Numbered from the stretch's first letter, positions 8,980 through 18,575 are shown. The stretch: DNA of 64,000 nt from Vibrio sp. ES.051 (GCF_002563795.1 NZ_PDJL01000006.1:496001-560000); one strand, 5' to 3'. Translations and numbers: made by a program. Notes: generated by a model from the sequence alone, not told the origin.

Positions 8980-9888
8980 ATGAACGAGCGTCGCGCCCTA
9001 GGATTTGGGCTCTCAGCAGTATTACTTTGGTCTACGGTTGCAACCGCATTTAAACTCACGCTGGCAGAGTTTACGCCGATTCAGATGCTAGGCGTGGCCA
9101 GTATCGTTTCTGCCATGGCGCTGACCTTCATCTGTGGTGTGCAAGGAAAGTTAAGCCAATTAACGGCTACGTTTCTCTCTAATCCTTGGTATTACTTGCT
9201 GCTCGGATTAATTAATCCTTTGGCGTATTACGTCATCCTTTTTAAAGCGTATGACTTACTTCCAGCGTCTCAAGCGCAAGCCATTAACTACAGTTGGGCG
9301 ATTACGCTCACCTTAATGGCGGCGTTTTTCTTAGGTCAAAAAATCCGCAATAAGGATTGGATTGCCTGTGGCTTCAGCTACTTGGGAGTCATTATCATTG
9401 CCACTCAAGGCAATGTACTGGGCATGGAGTTTGAAAGCCCACTCGGCGTCGGCCTCGCGCTACTTTCCACGTTGCTATGGGCTGGGTACTGGATTCTGAA
9501 TACCAAAAATAAAGCCGACCCCGTGATCGGTGTCCTCCTTGGCTTTTTAGTCGCCATCCCACTTGCCATCGGCTTCAGTATCTATGAAGGCGCAAGCTGG
9601 CAAGCCATCTCGCTCAAGGGTTGGGCGGCCGTGACTTATGTGGGCCTGTTTGAAATGGGCATTACTTTCGTCCTTTGGTTAAATGCACTTAAGTCCACCG
9701 AAAATACGGCTCGTATCAGTAATCTCATCTTCGCTTCCCCCTTTATTTCGCTCATGCTCCTCGCGACCATCATCGGCGAAGAGATTCACCCTTCAACCTT
9801 GATCGGTCTCATCCTGATCATCAGTGGTTTGGTTATCCAACAGGTGAGGTGGAGCAAAAAAGCCAACGCGGCTGACGTCTCTCACTAG
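8980..9888 (+). CDS. DMT superfamily (EamA) transporter
   Basis: A 302-residue protein made of two EamA repeats, ten predicted membrane helices (first repeat to about residue 140, second about 150-290). An AGAGG site precedes the ATG. Members export amino acids or other small metabolites; the substrate is not recognisable here. It stands alone between rmuC (divergent) and the GGDEF-EAL gene. Confidence 0.85.
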   Translation: MNERRALGFGLSAVLLWSTVATAFKLTLAEFTPIQMLGVASIVSAMALTFICGVQGKLSQLTATFLSNPWYYLLLGLINPLAYYVILFKAYDLLPASQAQAINYSWAITLTLMAAFFLGQKIRNKDWIACGFSYLGVIIIATQGNVLGMEFESPLGVGLALLSTLLWAGYWILNTKNKADPVIGVLLGFLVAIPLAIGFSIYEGASWQAISLKGWAAVTYVGLFEMGITFVLWLNALKSTENTARISNLIFASPFISLMLLATIIGEEIHPSTLIGLILIISGLVIQQVRWSKKANAADVSH

Positions 9889-10073
9889 TGCGTTGTTGCC
9901 GAAATACACTGCAACGAGTTGGGTAAAAAGGAGAGATAGCTAACAGTTTAACGATCTAAAGCGACTTACGCTGCGTCAAATTGTCGGTGCGTTGGATACG
10001 ATGTCAATATAGCCCCGTCGCTTAAGATCGATTCTTATACATACACCCATGGTCGCTTCAGGACACGTTATTA

Positions 10074-12515
10074 ATGATGTTTCACTTCGCTATTCCTTCA
10101 CCTTTGCTGGCAGATTGGCAACATGCCCTGCGACAATGCTGTGATGCCACTCAAGCTCAGGGGCAACTTTACACTCTGAGCAATTCCCAGCAGTGGCGAT
10201 CGACTGAGGTATCGACTACCAAACAAACTCATCACGCCATCGTCGCTGTGATTGAGCAAATCGCAGCTCAATTTACCCCACTCAGCTTTGAAGTGATCAG
10301 TAAGCCCTTTGAAGCGCAAGCTCTCAGCGTCGCTCCGGTTTGGCTGCCGAATGGCGAACTGTTTGCCGTGTTCACCCTGACCCACTCAAACGCTCAGGCT
10401 ACGGTGGTGTCAGCGTGGCTAAGCGCACTGGCAGGGCGAGTGAGCTTTGATGTCAGCTCGCATTATTATCAACAAGCCCCAAAACATCATCCAACCGCGA
10501 CAACAACGCCACTGCCAACGTTACAAGAGTTTATTAACTGCCTCGACGATCATATTTGGATTAAAGGGGTGGACGGTCTCTACCTGATGACCAACCGAAG
10601 CGTGGAACAAGCCTGGCAAAAAACGAACCATGAGATCATCGGCACAGACGACTTCGCACTGTTTAACCAAGAGCGTGCAGAAAAGTTCATTGATGCAGAT
10701 AAGTTGGTCATGGCAACAGGCTCGCAGAAGATCGTCGAAGAGTGCCGGAAAAGTGATGAACATACCCGCCCAACCTGGTTGGAAACCATTAAATCTCCTA
10801 TCCATGACCATGCCGGTAATGTGATCGGCATCTTGGGCATGACACGCAACATTACTCGCCGAAAAATGGTTGAGACTCAGCTTTCGCTGGCCTCGAGGAT
10901 TTTCAACAACTCACAAGAAGGCATGGTGATCACCGATCGCAATGCCAACATCATTGATGTCAACCCAGCATTCACGCACATCACTGGTTATAGTTCGGAA
11001 GAAGTCATGGGAAAAAACCCCAGCCTGCTTCGCTCTGGCCATCATGACGACAGCTTCTACCAACAACTATGGCATCAACTCAAAACGAAAGGCCAATGGA
11101 AGGGAGAGTTCATCAACCGTAAGAAAGATGACAGCATTTACCCTCAGCTCGCGACCATTAGTGCGGTCATGGACGACAAAAACCAGCTGATTAACTACAT
11201 TTGTGTGTTTGAAGATATCTCCGTGCGTAAAGCCCATGAAGAAAAACTGCAGCGCATGGCGTTTTATGATCCACTCACTAACCTGCCCAATCGTCCCCAT
11301 TTAATCCGCCTACTTGAGCAGCACATCGACATGGGGCAAGAGTTTGTCACGCTGTTTTTAGATATCGACCATTTCAAACACATCAACGATAGCATGGGGC
11401 ATTTCTGTGGTGACCAATTGCTGTCTAAGTTAGCCATCCGGCTACAAAATATTCTTCAAGTGAATGCACATGTGGCGCGCATTGGTGGTGATGAGTTCGT
11501 GATCATTTTGCCGAGCACCAGCAGTGACATGGCATTACTCGAGACGGTAGGCAATATCTTAGCTGTCTTCCAGCAGCCTTTCGATTTGGTCCATCATGAT
11601 TCATTGCGCGTCTCGACCAGCGTCGGCATCGCTTTGTATCCCAGAGATGGGCAAGACAGCGAAACCTTGCTGAAAAATGCAGATACCGCTATGTACTTAG
11701 CAAAGAAAAATGGTCGTAACGGCTACGCGTTTTATTCGCCGGATTTGACGGATAAATCGGTGTCACACGTACGCATTCAATCCGCGTTACATCAAGCGAT
11801 AGAAAAGCAGCAGCTCCATTTGGAGTTTCAGCCACAATACCATGTAGAGCAAAACGTGATGATGGGTGTCGAAGTCTTATTACGCTGGCACCACCCTGAA
11901 TTTGGACCTGTCTCTCCCTCCGATTTCATTCCGATTGCCGAAAAAACCGGGCTCATCCAAAGCATTGGCGAATGGGTGTTAAAACAGGCTTGCTTGCAGG
12001 GTAATGCCTGGCTTGAGCGTGGTATCGAATTTGGCAGGATTGCGGTCAATGTGTCGGCTTTACAACTGCAGCAATCCAATTTTATTCATCGACTCCGTAC
12101 GATACTTGACGAAACAGGATTTCCAGCTCAACGCTTAGATTTAGAAATCACGGAAAGCTTTTTGCTGATCGACCCGAAACACGCCATCACGTCGTTGAAT
12201 CAACTGCGAGACTTGGGTATTGAAATCTCGTTGGACGACTTCGGCACGGGGTATTCATCATTGTCTTACTTAAAGGGCTTACCCATTAATAAGCTGAAAA
12301 TCGATAGTTCCTTTGTCAGTGATGTGCCAAGCCACAACGACAGCAACGCCATCGTGAATGCCATCATCGCAATGGGCAAAACGCTCTCGTTAAAAATCGT
12401 GGCTGAAGGTATCGAAACCCAAGAACAAGCCGACTATCTGTCCGATAACGGCTGCATTTATGGACAAGGGTTCCTGTTCAGTCGCCCAGTAACGGCGGAC
12501 AAGCTCTTTCACTGA
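10074..12515 (+). CDS. PAS-PAS-GGDEF-EAL cyclic-di-GMP enzyme
   Basis: An 813-residue soluble signalling protein. Residues 1-155 have no domain I recognise. Two PAS modules follow (about 165-275, ending in IGILGMTRNITRRK, and about 280-400, ending in CVFEDISVRK). The GGDEF domain has an intact RIGGDEF active site but no RxxD inhibitory site. The EAL domain keeps the phosphodiesterase residues: ExLxR (as EVLLR), NVSALQL, LEITE, DDFGTGYSS, KIDSSF, VAEGIET and GQGF. Both activities are possible on paper. No membrane helix is evident, so the PAS input is probably cytoplasmic. Confidence 0.93.
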   Translation: MMFHFAIPSPLLADWQHALRQCCDATQAQGQLYTLSNSQQWRSTEVSTTKQTHHAIVAVIEQIAAQFTPLSFEVISKPFEAQALSVAPVWLPNGELFAVFTLTHSNAQATVVSAWLSALAGRVSFDVSSHYYQQAPKHHPTATTTPLPTLQEFINCLDDHIWIKGVDGLYLMTNRSVEQAWQKTNHEIIGTDDFALFNQERAEKFIDADKLVMATGSQKIVEECRKSDEHTRPTWLETIKSPIHDHAGNVIGILGMTRNITRRKMVETQLSLASRIFNNSQEGMVITDRNANIIDVNPAFTHITGYSSEEVMGKNPSLLRSGHHDDSFYQQLWHQLKTKGQWKGEFINRKKDDSIYPQLATISAVMDDKNQLINYICVFEDISVRKAHEEKLQRMAFYDPLTNLPNRPHLIRLLEQHIDMGQEFVTLFLDIDHFKHINDSMGHFCGDQLLSKLAIRLQNILQVNAHVARIGGDEFVIILPSTSSDMALLETVGNILAVFQQPFDLVHHDSLRVSTSVGIALYPRDGQDSETLLKNADTAMYLAKKNGRNGYAFYSPDLTDKSVSHVRIQSALHQAIEKQQLHLEFQPQYHVEQNVMMGVEVLLRWHHPEFGPVSPSDFIPIAEKTGLIQSIGEWVLKQACLQGNAWLERGIEFGRIAVNVSALQLQQSNFIHRLRTILDETGFPAQRLDLEITESFLLIDPKHAITSLNQLRDLGIEISLDDFGTGYSSLSYLKGLPINKLKIDSSFVSDVPSHNDSNAIVNAIIAMGKTLSLKIVAEGIETQEQADYLSDNGCIYGQGFLFSRPVTADKLFH

Positions 12516-12563
12516 CGTACAGGCGCGGTGCGCGCTGATCCCTAAAACCTCACGAGGCAGGGA

Positions 12564-13580
12564 TCAGTGATACCGCACTAATCGCTCAATAAAAATGTTA
12601 ATGCAGACCAACAGCGGCATGCCGATGAGCAACCCCATACCGCCCCACAGCCAACCCCAAAAGACCAGCCAAATAAAAATGACCAACGGGTTTAAGTTGA
12701 ACCTTTTGCCCAATAACGTCGGTGTCACAAACTGGCTCTCAATCAAATTGAGCAGCAAATAAAGAGACACGACGGTGAACATAAAGCTGACAGATTCCAA
12801 CTGTAGGTAAGCAACAAAACCGAAGCTGACCATCGAAATAACGGGCCCTAGATAAGGGGCGAAATTCATTACGCCTGCAAATGCCCCCCACAAGAACGGA
12901 TCTTCCAGCCCCAACACAAAAAAGACCGCCCCAACACCCAAACCCAATCCGGCGTTGACGAAAGTAATGGTGCCGATGTAGCGAGATAAGTCTTTTTGCA
13001 ACGCTTTGACCAATGCTACCGCTTGGCGCTGTTTGGAAAATCCATGTAAGTTCGACACCGATTTGCGAAATAAGCTTCGTCCGTGATTGAGCATAAAGTA
13101 AACCATAAACAGCACAATCATCGCTTGTGTCAATATGGTCGGCGTCGTGGTCGCGAGTGTTTTCACTAAAGAAAATACCGTGTTGTTCCCGACTTCATCC
13201 ATGCTCATGTTGCTGGCAATGTTCAGCGGAGTATTGAGGTGATCAGCTGATGCTTGAGTCACTTCGCTCACTTCTTGTGACACATTTTTCACGATACTGG
13301 GTAATTCGGACCACCACTGCTTGGCTGGTTCGGACATCGCCGCGACGCCCCCCACCGACGTCCCCACTAACAAGGTCAGGGTGGCCACTACAACAATGGT
13401 CCGAGGCAGGCCTTTACCTTCAAGATAATTGATCAAAGGACTGCATAGCAAAGAGATAAAAGTGCTGATTATCATCGGCAGCAAAACTGGCTTAGCAAAG
13501 TACAGTCCAGGGACAAGCAACAAAATAAGCAGTGCGACGCTGATGGCCGTATTGGTAGGAAGGGTCCGTTTTGCATTCAT
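12564..13580 (-). CDS. AI-2E family (PerM-like) transporter
   Basis: A 338-residue membrane protein of the AI-2 exporter/PerM superfamily: an N-terminal pair of helices, a middle soluble region (about 85-140), then the conserved C-terminal block with GVMNFAPYLGPVISM, FVTPTLLGKRFNLNPLVIFIWLVFWGWLWG and GMPLLV. Family members move quorum signals, ions or other solutes; the name does not prove AI-2 export. No strong ribosome site is seen before the ATG. It may be co-transcribed with the yqjDEK-like genes just upstream on the same strand. Confidence 0.88.
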   Translation of the reverse strand: MNAKRTLPTNTAISVALLILLLVPGLYFAKPVLLPMIISTFISLLCSPLINYLEGKGLPRTIVVVATLTLLVGTSVGGVAAMSEPAKQWWSELPSIVKNVSQEVSEVTQASADHLNTPLNIASNMSMDEVGNNTVFSLVKTLATTTPTILTQAMIVLFMVYFMLNHGRSLFRKSVSNLHGFSKQRQAVALVKALQKDLSRYIGTITFVNAGLGLGVGAVFFVLGLEDPFLWGAFAGVMNFAPYLGPVISMVSFGFVAYLQLESVSFMFTVVSLYLLLNLIESQFVTPTLLGKRFNLNPLVIFIWLVFWGWLWGGMGLLIGMPLLVCINIFIERLVRYH

Positions 13581-13641
13581 AATTAATTACTAATTCTTCG
13601 CGGTCATCACGAAGCTCGGTGAGACAAAGGCGCCATTGTGA

Positions 13642-14001
13642 CTAGTCATCTGTCGGAGCCGTTTCAGGGCCGACGTTTAGTTCAGCACCTCCCACTCCCG
13701 CGCGCTCATTTTCAGCGTGCGCCGCAACTGGGTATGATAATGACGCCGTGATATCAGAGACACTGTTCACAAAAAATCCCATTGAAGAGATGGAAGACGT
13801 GAGACGAGACAAACGCCCTGCTTTCGCGGCGATCACCGCCACCAGAGCACTAACCCCCAGTGTCGTCCATGGGTGTTCTCTCACAAACTTCTTAGTGGTG
13901 AAGGTGAACATTTCCATCGATAAACAGCACTGTTCCAGCGATGCCTTACCTTCCATCCGCTTGACTTGCATTGCTCGATTGAGCTTTTGTAGCGAGCGCA
14001 T
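13642..14001 (-). CDS. YqjK-like small membrane protein
   Basis: A 119-residue protein. A longer in-frame reading starts at 14052, but AGGAGG lies eight bases before the ATG at 14001, so the start is placed inside the 3' end of the neighbouring gene (overlap of 56 bp). A membrane-proximal segment HPWTTLGVSALVAVIAAKAG and a second hydrophobic stretch are seen. Position after a DUF883 protein and a YqjE-like protein matches the E. coli yqjD-yqjE-yqjK order; the sequence similarity itself is weak. Confidence 0.65.
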   Translation of the reverse strand: MRSLQKLNRAMQVKRMEGKASLEQCCLSMEMFTFTTKKFVREHPWTTLGVSALVAVIAAKAGRLSRLTSSISSMGFFVNSVSDITASLSYPVAAHAENERAGVGGAELNVGPETAPTDD

Positions 14002-14470
14002 TCCACCCCTCCTGCAACTGTTCCGTCGTATTTTTGAAGCCAAGGAAACCAACTAAACGTTTCTGCCACCAAGCCAGAGCAAATAGCGCCAAGCCTAAAG
14101 ACGCGATAAAAACCCCGACAGCAACATACACGTTAGTGGTCAATTGATAAGCCACCACACCAGAGGCAAGACACAAACTGAAAACAAACAGTACCGACAG
14201 TAAGGTAAAGACAACCGCACACAGCAAGATCTGCTGAGCGGCCGCGGAGTTGACTTTGAGTTCCAACAAGAACAGATCCAAAGTCGAACCCGACCAAGCT
14301 CTCAGCGATTTCGTCAGTTGTTCCAGCTGTAAGAGGATGCTGTTTAAACCGTTAATGGTTTGCTGCACCTCATGCTCTTCAGCCCCATCAGGGGCTTGGC
14401 CACTGTTTTCTGTGGCCGAGCTTGGTTGCTCACTTGGTTGCTCATTAGCGATGTGTCCGGAGTTACTCAT
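13946..14470 (-). CDS. YqjE-like / phage holin superfamily membrane protein
   Basis: A 174-residue protein with a hydrophilic Ser/Glu/Gln-rich N-terminus (about 1-75), two membrane helices (about 80-105 and 112-133) separated by a short loop, and a cytoplasmic tail. This is the layout of proteins annotated as phage holin family or YqjE; it is not evidence of a phage. AGAGGTAAG precedes the ATG. Between a DUF883 gene and a YqjK-like gene. Confidence 0.75.
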   Translation of the reverse strand: MSNSGHIANEQPSEQPSSATENSGQAPDGAEEHEVQQTINGLNSILLQLEQLTKSLRAWSGSTLDLFLLELKVNSAAAQQILLCAVVFTLLSVLFVFSLCLASGVVAYQLTTNVYVAVGVFIASLGLALFALAWWQKRLVGFLGFKNTTEQLQEGWNALATKAQSSNASQADGR

Positions 14471-14542
14471 TGAAACACTTACCTCTATGGCGTGGCTTTA
14501 CTCATTGTGTATACACGACAAGCTAATTTCGTTGAACTGAGG

Positions 14543-14791
14543 TTACTTAATCAATTTAGAAACCGCCCAACCTGCAAGAAAGGCACAACCAATGCTGAGT
14601 AGTGGACGCTCTTTGATCACGTTCTCGGCGGACTGCGTCGCTTTTTGAACCTGCTCTGCGCCAACATCCAGTTTCTCCTGAGCTTGACCCTTCACTGCGC
14701 TTACCGCTTCCGTCGTGGCCTGCTCCGCTAAGTGATATGCTTCTTCCAATTGTTCTTGAGGTTTTACTGCGCTTTGTTTTGTCGTAGCCAT
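14543..14791 (-). CDS. DUF883 family (ElaB/YqjD-like) membrane-anchored protein
   Basis: An 82-residue protein: an Ala/Gln/Glu-rich amphipathic helical N-terminal part and a C-terminal membrane anchor (ERPLLSIGCAFLAGWAVSKLIK), the family signature. In E. coli the relatives ElaB and YqjD are stationary-phase, tail-anchored proteins that bind ribosomes. GGAGG lies upstream of the ATG. First gene of a three- or four-gene minus-strand operon. Confidence 0.87.
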   Translation of the reverse strand: MATTKQSAVKPQEQLEEAYHLAEQATTEAVSAVKGQAQEKLDVGAEQVQKATQSAENVIKERPLLSIGCAFLAGWAVSKLIK

Positions 14792-15188
14792 AATCAGCCT
14801 CCATTGATGAATTGAGCATTGAGCATTGAGTGAGAAATGATGTTTAGTTCTCTTATACCCTCACTACTTTTGATGCTACAAGTACAACAAGAAGCTATAA
14901 CCATGCCAACTATTTAACTCATTGCTTTTAAAGAAATAAGAGTTAAAACCCGTCATGTCATCTGCGAAAGCTTGTAATTATTTCTGCTGCTATCCCTTCA
15001 GGCCTGTAATTTTTTCTCGGTGGTTAACCGTCATGTTACGTTTCACCCAACAAACCCTTTATAACAAATTGATTAAAAGGAAGTTTAACTCCCTTGGCAT
15101 ACAACATGCTTATTAAGGTGAAAGGTCTGGTGCTTGAGTCAAGATGTACAGACATAAGTAATCGTCAACATATAAAAAGGAGTGATAT
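14792..15188. other. intergenic region between divergent stress genes
   Basis: A 397-bp gap between the DUF883 gene (minus) and the DUF2383-like gene (plus). It must hold the promoters of both. It includes a short direct repeat TTGAGCATTGAGCATTGAG near 14812-14830. I see no ORF with a ribosome site and no clear terminator. Confidence 0.5.
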
Positions 15189-15623
15189 ATGAAAAATGAA
15201 AATATCGCCTCAATCATTGAACTCATCGAAAGCGGTAATGACATTTACAACAAGGCAATCGACAACATTAATAACACTTCTCTGAGTAATGTGTTACTCG
15301 ACCTTGTACAAGTGCGTGAGCGGGCCGTGCTTGAGCTTAAGCCTTACGCGCTGGTAAGCACCGATGAGTCTGCCGATGACACGCCTGTCTCGTACACCAT
15401 TAAAGCGCGTGAAGTGTATAGCGACGTCATGAAGGAAGTGTCTACCGACAAAGAATCGATGTACCTCGAACAACTTGAGGGCGTAGAAAGCAAAGTCTTG
15501 AAAGAAATTGAAAACCTGATCACGACTCAATCAGCACAAACCGATCACAGTGTTTTAATCAAAGTACGTAGCGACATTAAGAGTTGTAAAGAAAAACTCG
15601 GCAGCATCAGCCTGATTAGCTAG
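15189..15623 (+). CDS. PA2169/DUF2383-like four-helix protein
   Basis: A 144-residue, all-helical acidic protein preceded by AAGGAG. The N-terminal pattern SIIELIESGNDIYNKAIDN ... LVQVRERAVLELKPY resembles the DUF2383 (PA2169) ferritin-like four-helix bundle. No metal-binding ExxH pair is obvious, so iron binding is not supported. It is next to a second small helical protein and in a cluster of stress proteins. Confidence 0.6.
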   Translation: MKNENIASIIELIESGNDIYNKAIDNINNTSLSNVLLDLVQVRERAVLELKPYALVSTDESADDTPVSYTIKAREVYSDVMKEVSTDKESMYLEQLEGVESKVLKEIENLITTQSAQTDHSVLIKVRSDIKSCKEKLGSISLIS

Positions 15624-15772
15624 CCGCTGAATTGCAGCCTGAATCAATACGTCAAGCACAAGCGATGGTCAATGATGGTTGGCCATTCGCCAGCGCGGAA
15701 CCATCACGACAGACATGTGTAAAAATAATCAGCTGACTCGGTCAGCGCGGTCATCATATTAAAGAGGTCAGT

Positions 15773-16168
15773 ATGACACTGGATAATCATCGGGTAAGGG
15801 AGCTACTCGTAAAAATGGTACACCATCGCCAAACTTGTTTGCCCCTCGTCAATCAGCATTCTCACATGGCACTCGCTCGGTCGGCCTCTCGATTCGTGAA
15901 AATAGAAAAAGTCATGATTAAGAAGATGGCTAAACTGTTTTTTGATCAGGACGGCGATCAGTTCATGGCAGAAAATGCCACCGTGTACGGTGTTGCTGAA
16001 CTGGGAAACTACAAAGAAATGCACTTTATGAATAAGCAGCTGTTGAACAATTTGAAAACGTTGCTCAAAGCGATCGATGATGCCAACCTAACTGCGCTTG
16101 TTTCGTATTGGTTAGCCGCTTTACAAGTTGAAAACGACGAGCTTGAAAAGCAGTTACCTCAAGGGTGA
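15773..16168 (+). CDS. hypothetical helical protein
   Basis: A 131-residue protein that I do not recognise. It is predicted to be mostly helical, with several histidines in the first third (MVHHRQ, NQHSHMAL) and a conserved-looking YWLAALQVENDELEKQL end. AGAGG precedes the ATG and a good terminator follows, so it is a real gene. Same orientation as the DUF2383-like gene 149 bp upstream. Confidence 0.7.
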   Translation: MTLDNHRVRELLVKMVHHRQTCLPLVNQHSHMALARSASRFVKIEKVMIKKMAKLFFDQDGDQFMAENATVYGVAELGNYKEMHFMNKQLLNNLKTLLKAIDDANLTALVSYWLAALQVENDELEKQLPQG

Positions 16169-16198
16169 GCAGCCACACTCACCCTCTTTGTTCTGTTT
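16162..16198 (+). terminator. terminator after helical hypothetical gene
   Basis: Stem AGGGTGAG / CTCACCCT with an eight-base loop, then a T-rich stretch (CTTTGTTCTGTTT). Confidence 0.7.
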
Positions 16199-16322
16199 AC
16201 TGTTGACATACCTTGTTCACCAATCCAATGCTCATAAACATCAATCAACCCCATTCAAATCGCCGCGGCACCAACGCAGCACCCTAGCTTGTTTAAACCT
16301 CACCCTACACTTCGTTAGCGGA

Positions 16323-17963
16323 TCAACTCGGTACAAAAACATTCAATGATTGCGGACGAATACGGATAGTCAATTGCTTATCTGAGTAGAGCTCACCATC
16401 AATCACATACTCGATCGGTTTATCGGCACAAATGGTCATGTGTTGAGCAGTGGTGTATTTGAAGCGTGTCGACTTTTCCTGCGCTCCAACGCTGGTTAAT
16501 GTCAATTCCGAAAGCGCCACCAAGCGTCCGCCTAAAGATTCGGTATTATCTAAGTAAGTGATATGTAACTTGCCATCGTCTGGTTGAGGAGCCCCACCAC
16601 CTTGTGCCAAAAGCGTACTAAACGGCGCGATATTCGCTACAACGAAGCTATGAATTGCTAAAGTTTGCTCGGCGCGGTGGTTTGGATCAGAAGATGGCGT
16701 ATTATCCATCACCACTTTTAAGGTTTGCGTGTCTTTCGCCACAACGGCATTGAAAAAACCGGTTAAATAGGCCAGTTGGCCAAGGGTGTTTTTTTCTTCT
16801 CGCTGAGCGTGCTTAATCATTTTCTGCTCGAAGCCGATGCCTAACACTAACAAGATAAGTCGCTGATTACATTCCGCCGTATCGATGCGCTGGCAGCGGC
16901 CCGACAGTAATGCCTCACACGCTTTTTCTACTGGTGACAACTTTGCCCCCACGCCATACAGCACATGACACAACGCATTGGCCGTCCCCAGCGGGACAAT
17001 ACCGAGTTTGATGTCTGTATCCACCAACTGGCTCGCCACTTCGGTCACTGTGCCATCGCCACCCGCTACAATGATCTGCTTAGCCCCCCTTTGTTTTGCC
17101 TGCTGCGTGAGTTGCTCTGCGCTGAGGCTTTCACTGGTTTGATGGATACTCAAGCGGTATTTTTTGGTTAGCTCACGAATCAGATGTTGTTCGTTTTCCT
17201 CCCATTTACCACCGCCAGCAACAGGGTTGACCACCATCCAGGTGGATTGAGCTAGCCCAAGCACGCCTTTTTCACTGATCGCTCGTAAGGTTTTGATCTG
17301 CAATTTGTTCAATCTCGCGGTACTGCGCACGTCATTAATTTTTTTCATCACAGATTCAACCGTCAGAGAAGGATCTTTGCTCAGTAGATACGCCGCAACA
17401 ACAAACACCGATCGACCACGCCCTAACGCGCAATGCACAACCACAGAACGCGAGCACGAGGTTTGGGTATCAATCCAATTAATCGCATGGCGCAGGCGCT
17501 CCAGCGTTGGGGCTTTGTGGTCGAGTACCGGAATCGAAAGGTAATGAAATTGCTTGTCGGTCATCGCACTTTCAAGCCCAGCAAATTCTGCGGTGACATC
17601 GACAATACAAGAGATGTCATTGGATTCGAGAAAGTCTAAATCGCTCTGAAATAAGCGGCGGGATAGGTATAAATTATCGCTGACCTTTTGGATGGGAGGC
17701 ACGATGTCGCGCCGTCTTTCCCAGGCGTTATACGCTCTAGCCCCCAATAAAAAGGGGATAAATGCCCAGCGGATCCATCTGACAATCTTGCCATCTTGGT
17801 TTTTTCTAAAAATGGAGGGGATGTCGAAAACGTAGGCTACGCTGACTAATGTTAAAGAAAGAGATACCCACAATAACAGCAGGCTAATTATGATTTGGGG
17901 AATATAAATAGCGGCCAATAAACTGATCAGAGCGCCAAGAATATAATATTTGATGATAAACAT
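16323..17963 (-). CDS. dual-specificity phosphatase fused to diacylglycerol-kinase-like lipid kinase
   Basis: A 546-residue two-enzyme fusion. Residues 1-85 hold membrane helices. Residues about 90-235 are a DSP-type phosphatase with the signature HCALGRGRS, Cys178 being the nucleophile and Arg184 the phosphate-binding arginine. Residues about 240-546 are a DAGK/YegS-type kinase, with VVNPVAGGGK and GGDGTVTEVASQL (phosphate-binding loop) and PLGTANALCHVL. AAGGAG precedes the ATG. The natural reading is an inner-membrane enzyme acting on lipid phosphates; whether the halves act on the same lipid is unknown. Confidence 0.92.
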   Translation of the reverse strand: MFIIKYYILGALISLLAAIYIPQIIISLLLLWVSLSLTLVSVAYVFDIPSIFRKNQDGKIVRWIRWAFIPFLLGARAYNAWERRRDIVPPIQKVSDNLYLSRRLFQSDLDFLESNDISCIVDVTAEFAGLESAMTDKQFHYLSIPVLDHKAPTLERLRHAINWIDTQTSCSRSVVVHCALGRGRSVFVVAAYLLSKDPSLTVESVMKKINDVRSTARLNKLQIKTLRAISEKGVLGLAQSTWMVVNPVAGGGKWEENEQHLIRELTKKYRLSIHQTSESLSAEQLTQQAKQRGAKQIIVAGGDGTVTEVASQLVDTDIKLGIVPLGTANALCHVLYGVGAKLSPVEKACEALLSGRCQRIDTAECNQRLILLVLGIGFEQKMIKHAQREEKNTLGQLAYLTGFFNAVVAKDTQTLKVVMDNTPSSDPNHRAEQTLAIHSFVVANIAPFSTLLAQGGGAPQPDDGKLHITYLDNTESLGGRLVALSELTLTSVGAQEKSTRFKYTTAQHMTICADKPIEYVIDGELYSDKQLTIRIRPQSLNVFVPS

Positions 17964-18067
17964 TCGCTCTCCTTGCCTGCAGCGAGTACGCTTTTTTAGT
18001 GGGAAGTTTTAATACGCTGGTTGTTAGTTTAGGCAAATTAACTTAGGCGAAACGCCTTCATTGAGCC

Positions 18068-18096
18068 CCTTTCCGTGCCAAAATGGCACGAAAAGG
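18068..18096. repeat. stem-loop 3' of hemerythrin gene
   Basis: Arms CCTTT-C-CGTGCCA and TGGCACG-A-AAAGG pair over 13 positions with one mismatch around an AAA loop. There is no T run on the minus side, so it may stabilise or end the hemerythrin transcript without being a classical terminator. Confidence 0.5.
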
Positions 18097-18109
18097 ACAA
18101 AAACGCATG

Positions 18110-18541
18110 CTAACTGGATGTTTCTTCAACATAGCCATCCGCTAGTTTCATTTTCTGCTTATCGGTCATCACCTTCCCAGCAAGCTGGAAGAAACGCTGC
18201 TCTTCTTCTTCAAGGTGATGCAATACTTTGTGACGCAAGGTTTTCATTAGGTTGAGCCATGCTGGCGAGCTCATGTCGGTTGCATCAAGCTGCGTAATCA
18301 CTTTATCAATCTCGTGGTGCTCTGCGATGCCATGACGAGTTAGATCGATGGTTTTATCGCTCTCGATTAAAGGAGCGTAGAAAAAACGCTCTTCTGCGGC
18401 GGCATGCTGTTCGAGCTCATCCTTAAGATTGTGGTAAAACTCTTCGCGTGCAGGGGAATCTCCAGACGTTTCCATCAGAGCATCGAGTAAAAGGCGTTGC
18501 TTTTCATGACTCTCTTTTAGTACATCAAATATGTTTTTCAT
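18110..18541 (-). CDS. hemerythrin domain-containing protein
   Basis: A 143-residue HHE-type protein. Its iron ligands can be picked out: H in LKESHEKQ, HAAAEERFFYAPL, HGIAEHHEIDKVI and HKVLHHLEEEEQRFF. Such proteins bind a di-iron centre and sense or store O2, NO or iron. GAGGAG precedes the ATG. It is separated from the upstream lipoprotein gene by a terminator, so it probably has its own promoter. Confidence 0.9.
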   Translation of the reverse strand: MKNIFDVLKESHEKQRLLLDALMETSGDSPAREEFYHNLKDELEQHAAAEERFFYAPLIESDKTIDLTRHGIAEHHEIDKVITQLDATDMSSPAWLNLMKTLRHKVLHHLEEEEQRFFQLAGKVMTDKQKMKLADGYVEETSS

Positions 18542-18575
18542 CTTTGACTCCTCATCTGATTGTAAACACTTGGGA

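Noticed and set aside
12535..12567. Hairpin CTGATCCCT / AGGGATCAG between GGDEF-EAL and AI-2E genes
   Set aside because: No T run on either side and a 15-base loop, so not called as a terminator.
13946..14470. Possible phage holin suggesting a prophage remnant
   Set aside because: Neighbours are YqjD/YqjK-like chromosomal genes; no other phage gene, integrase or attachment site is near.
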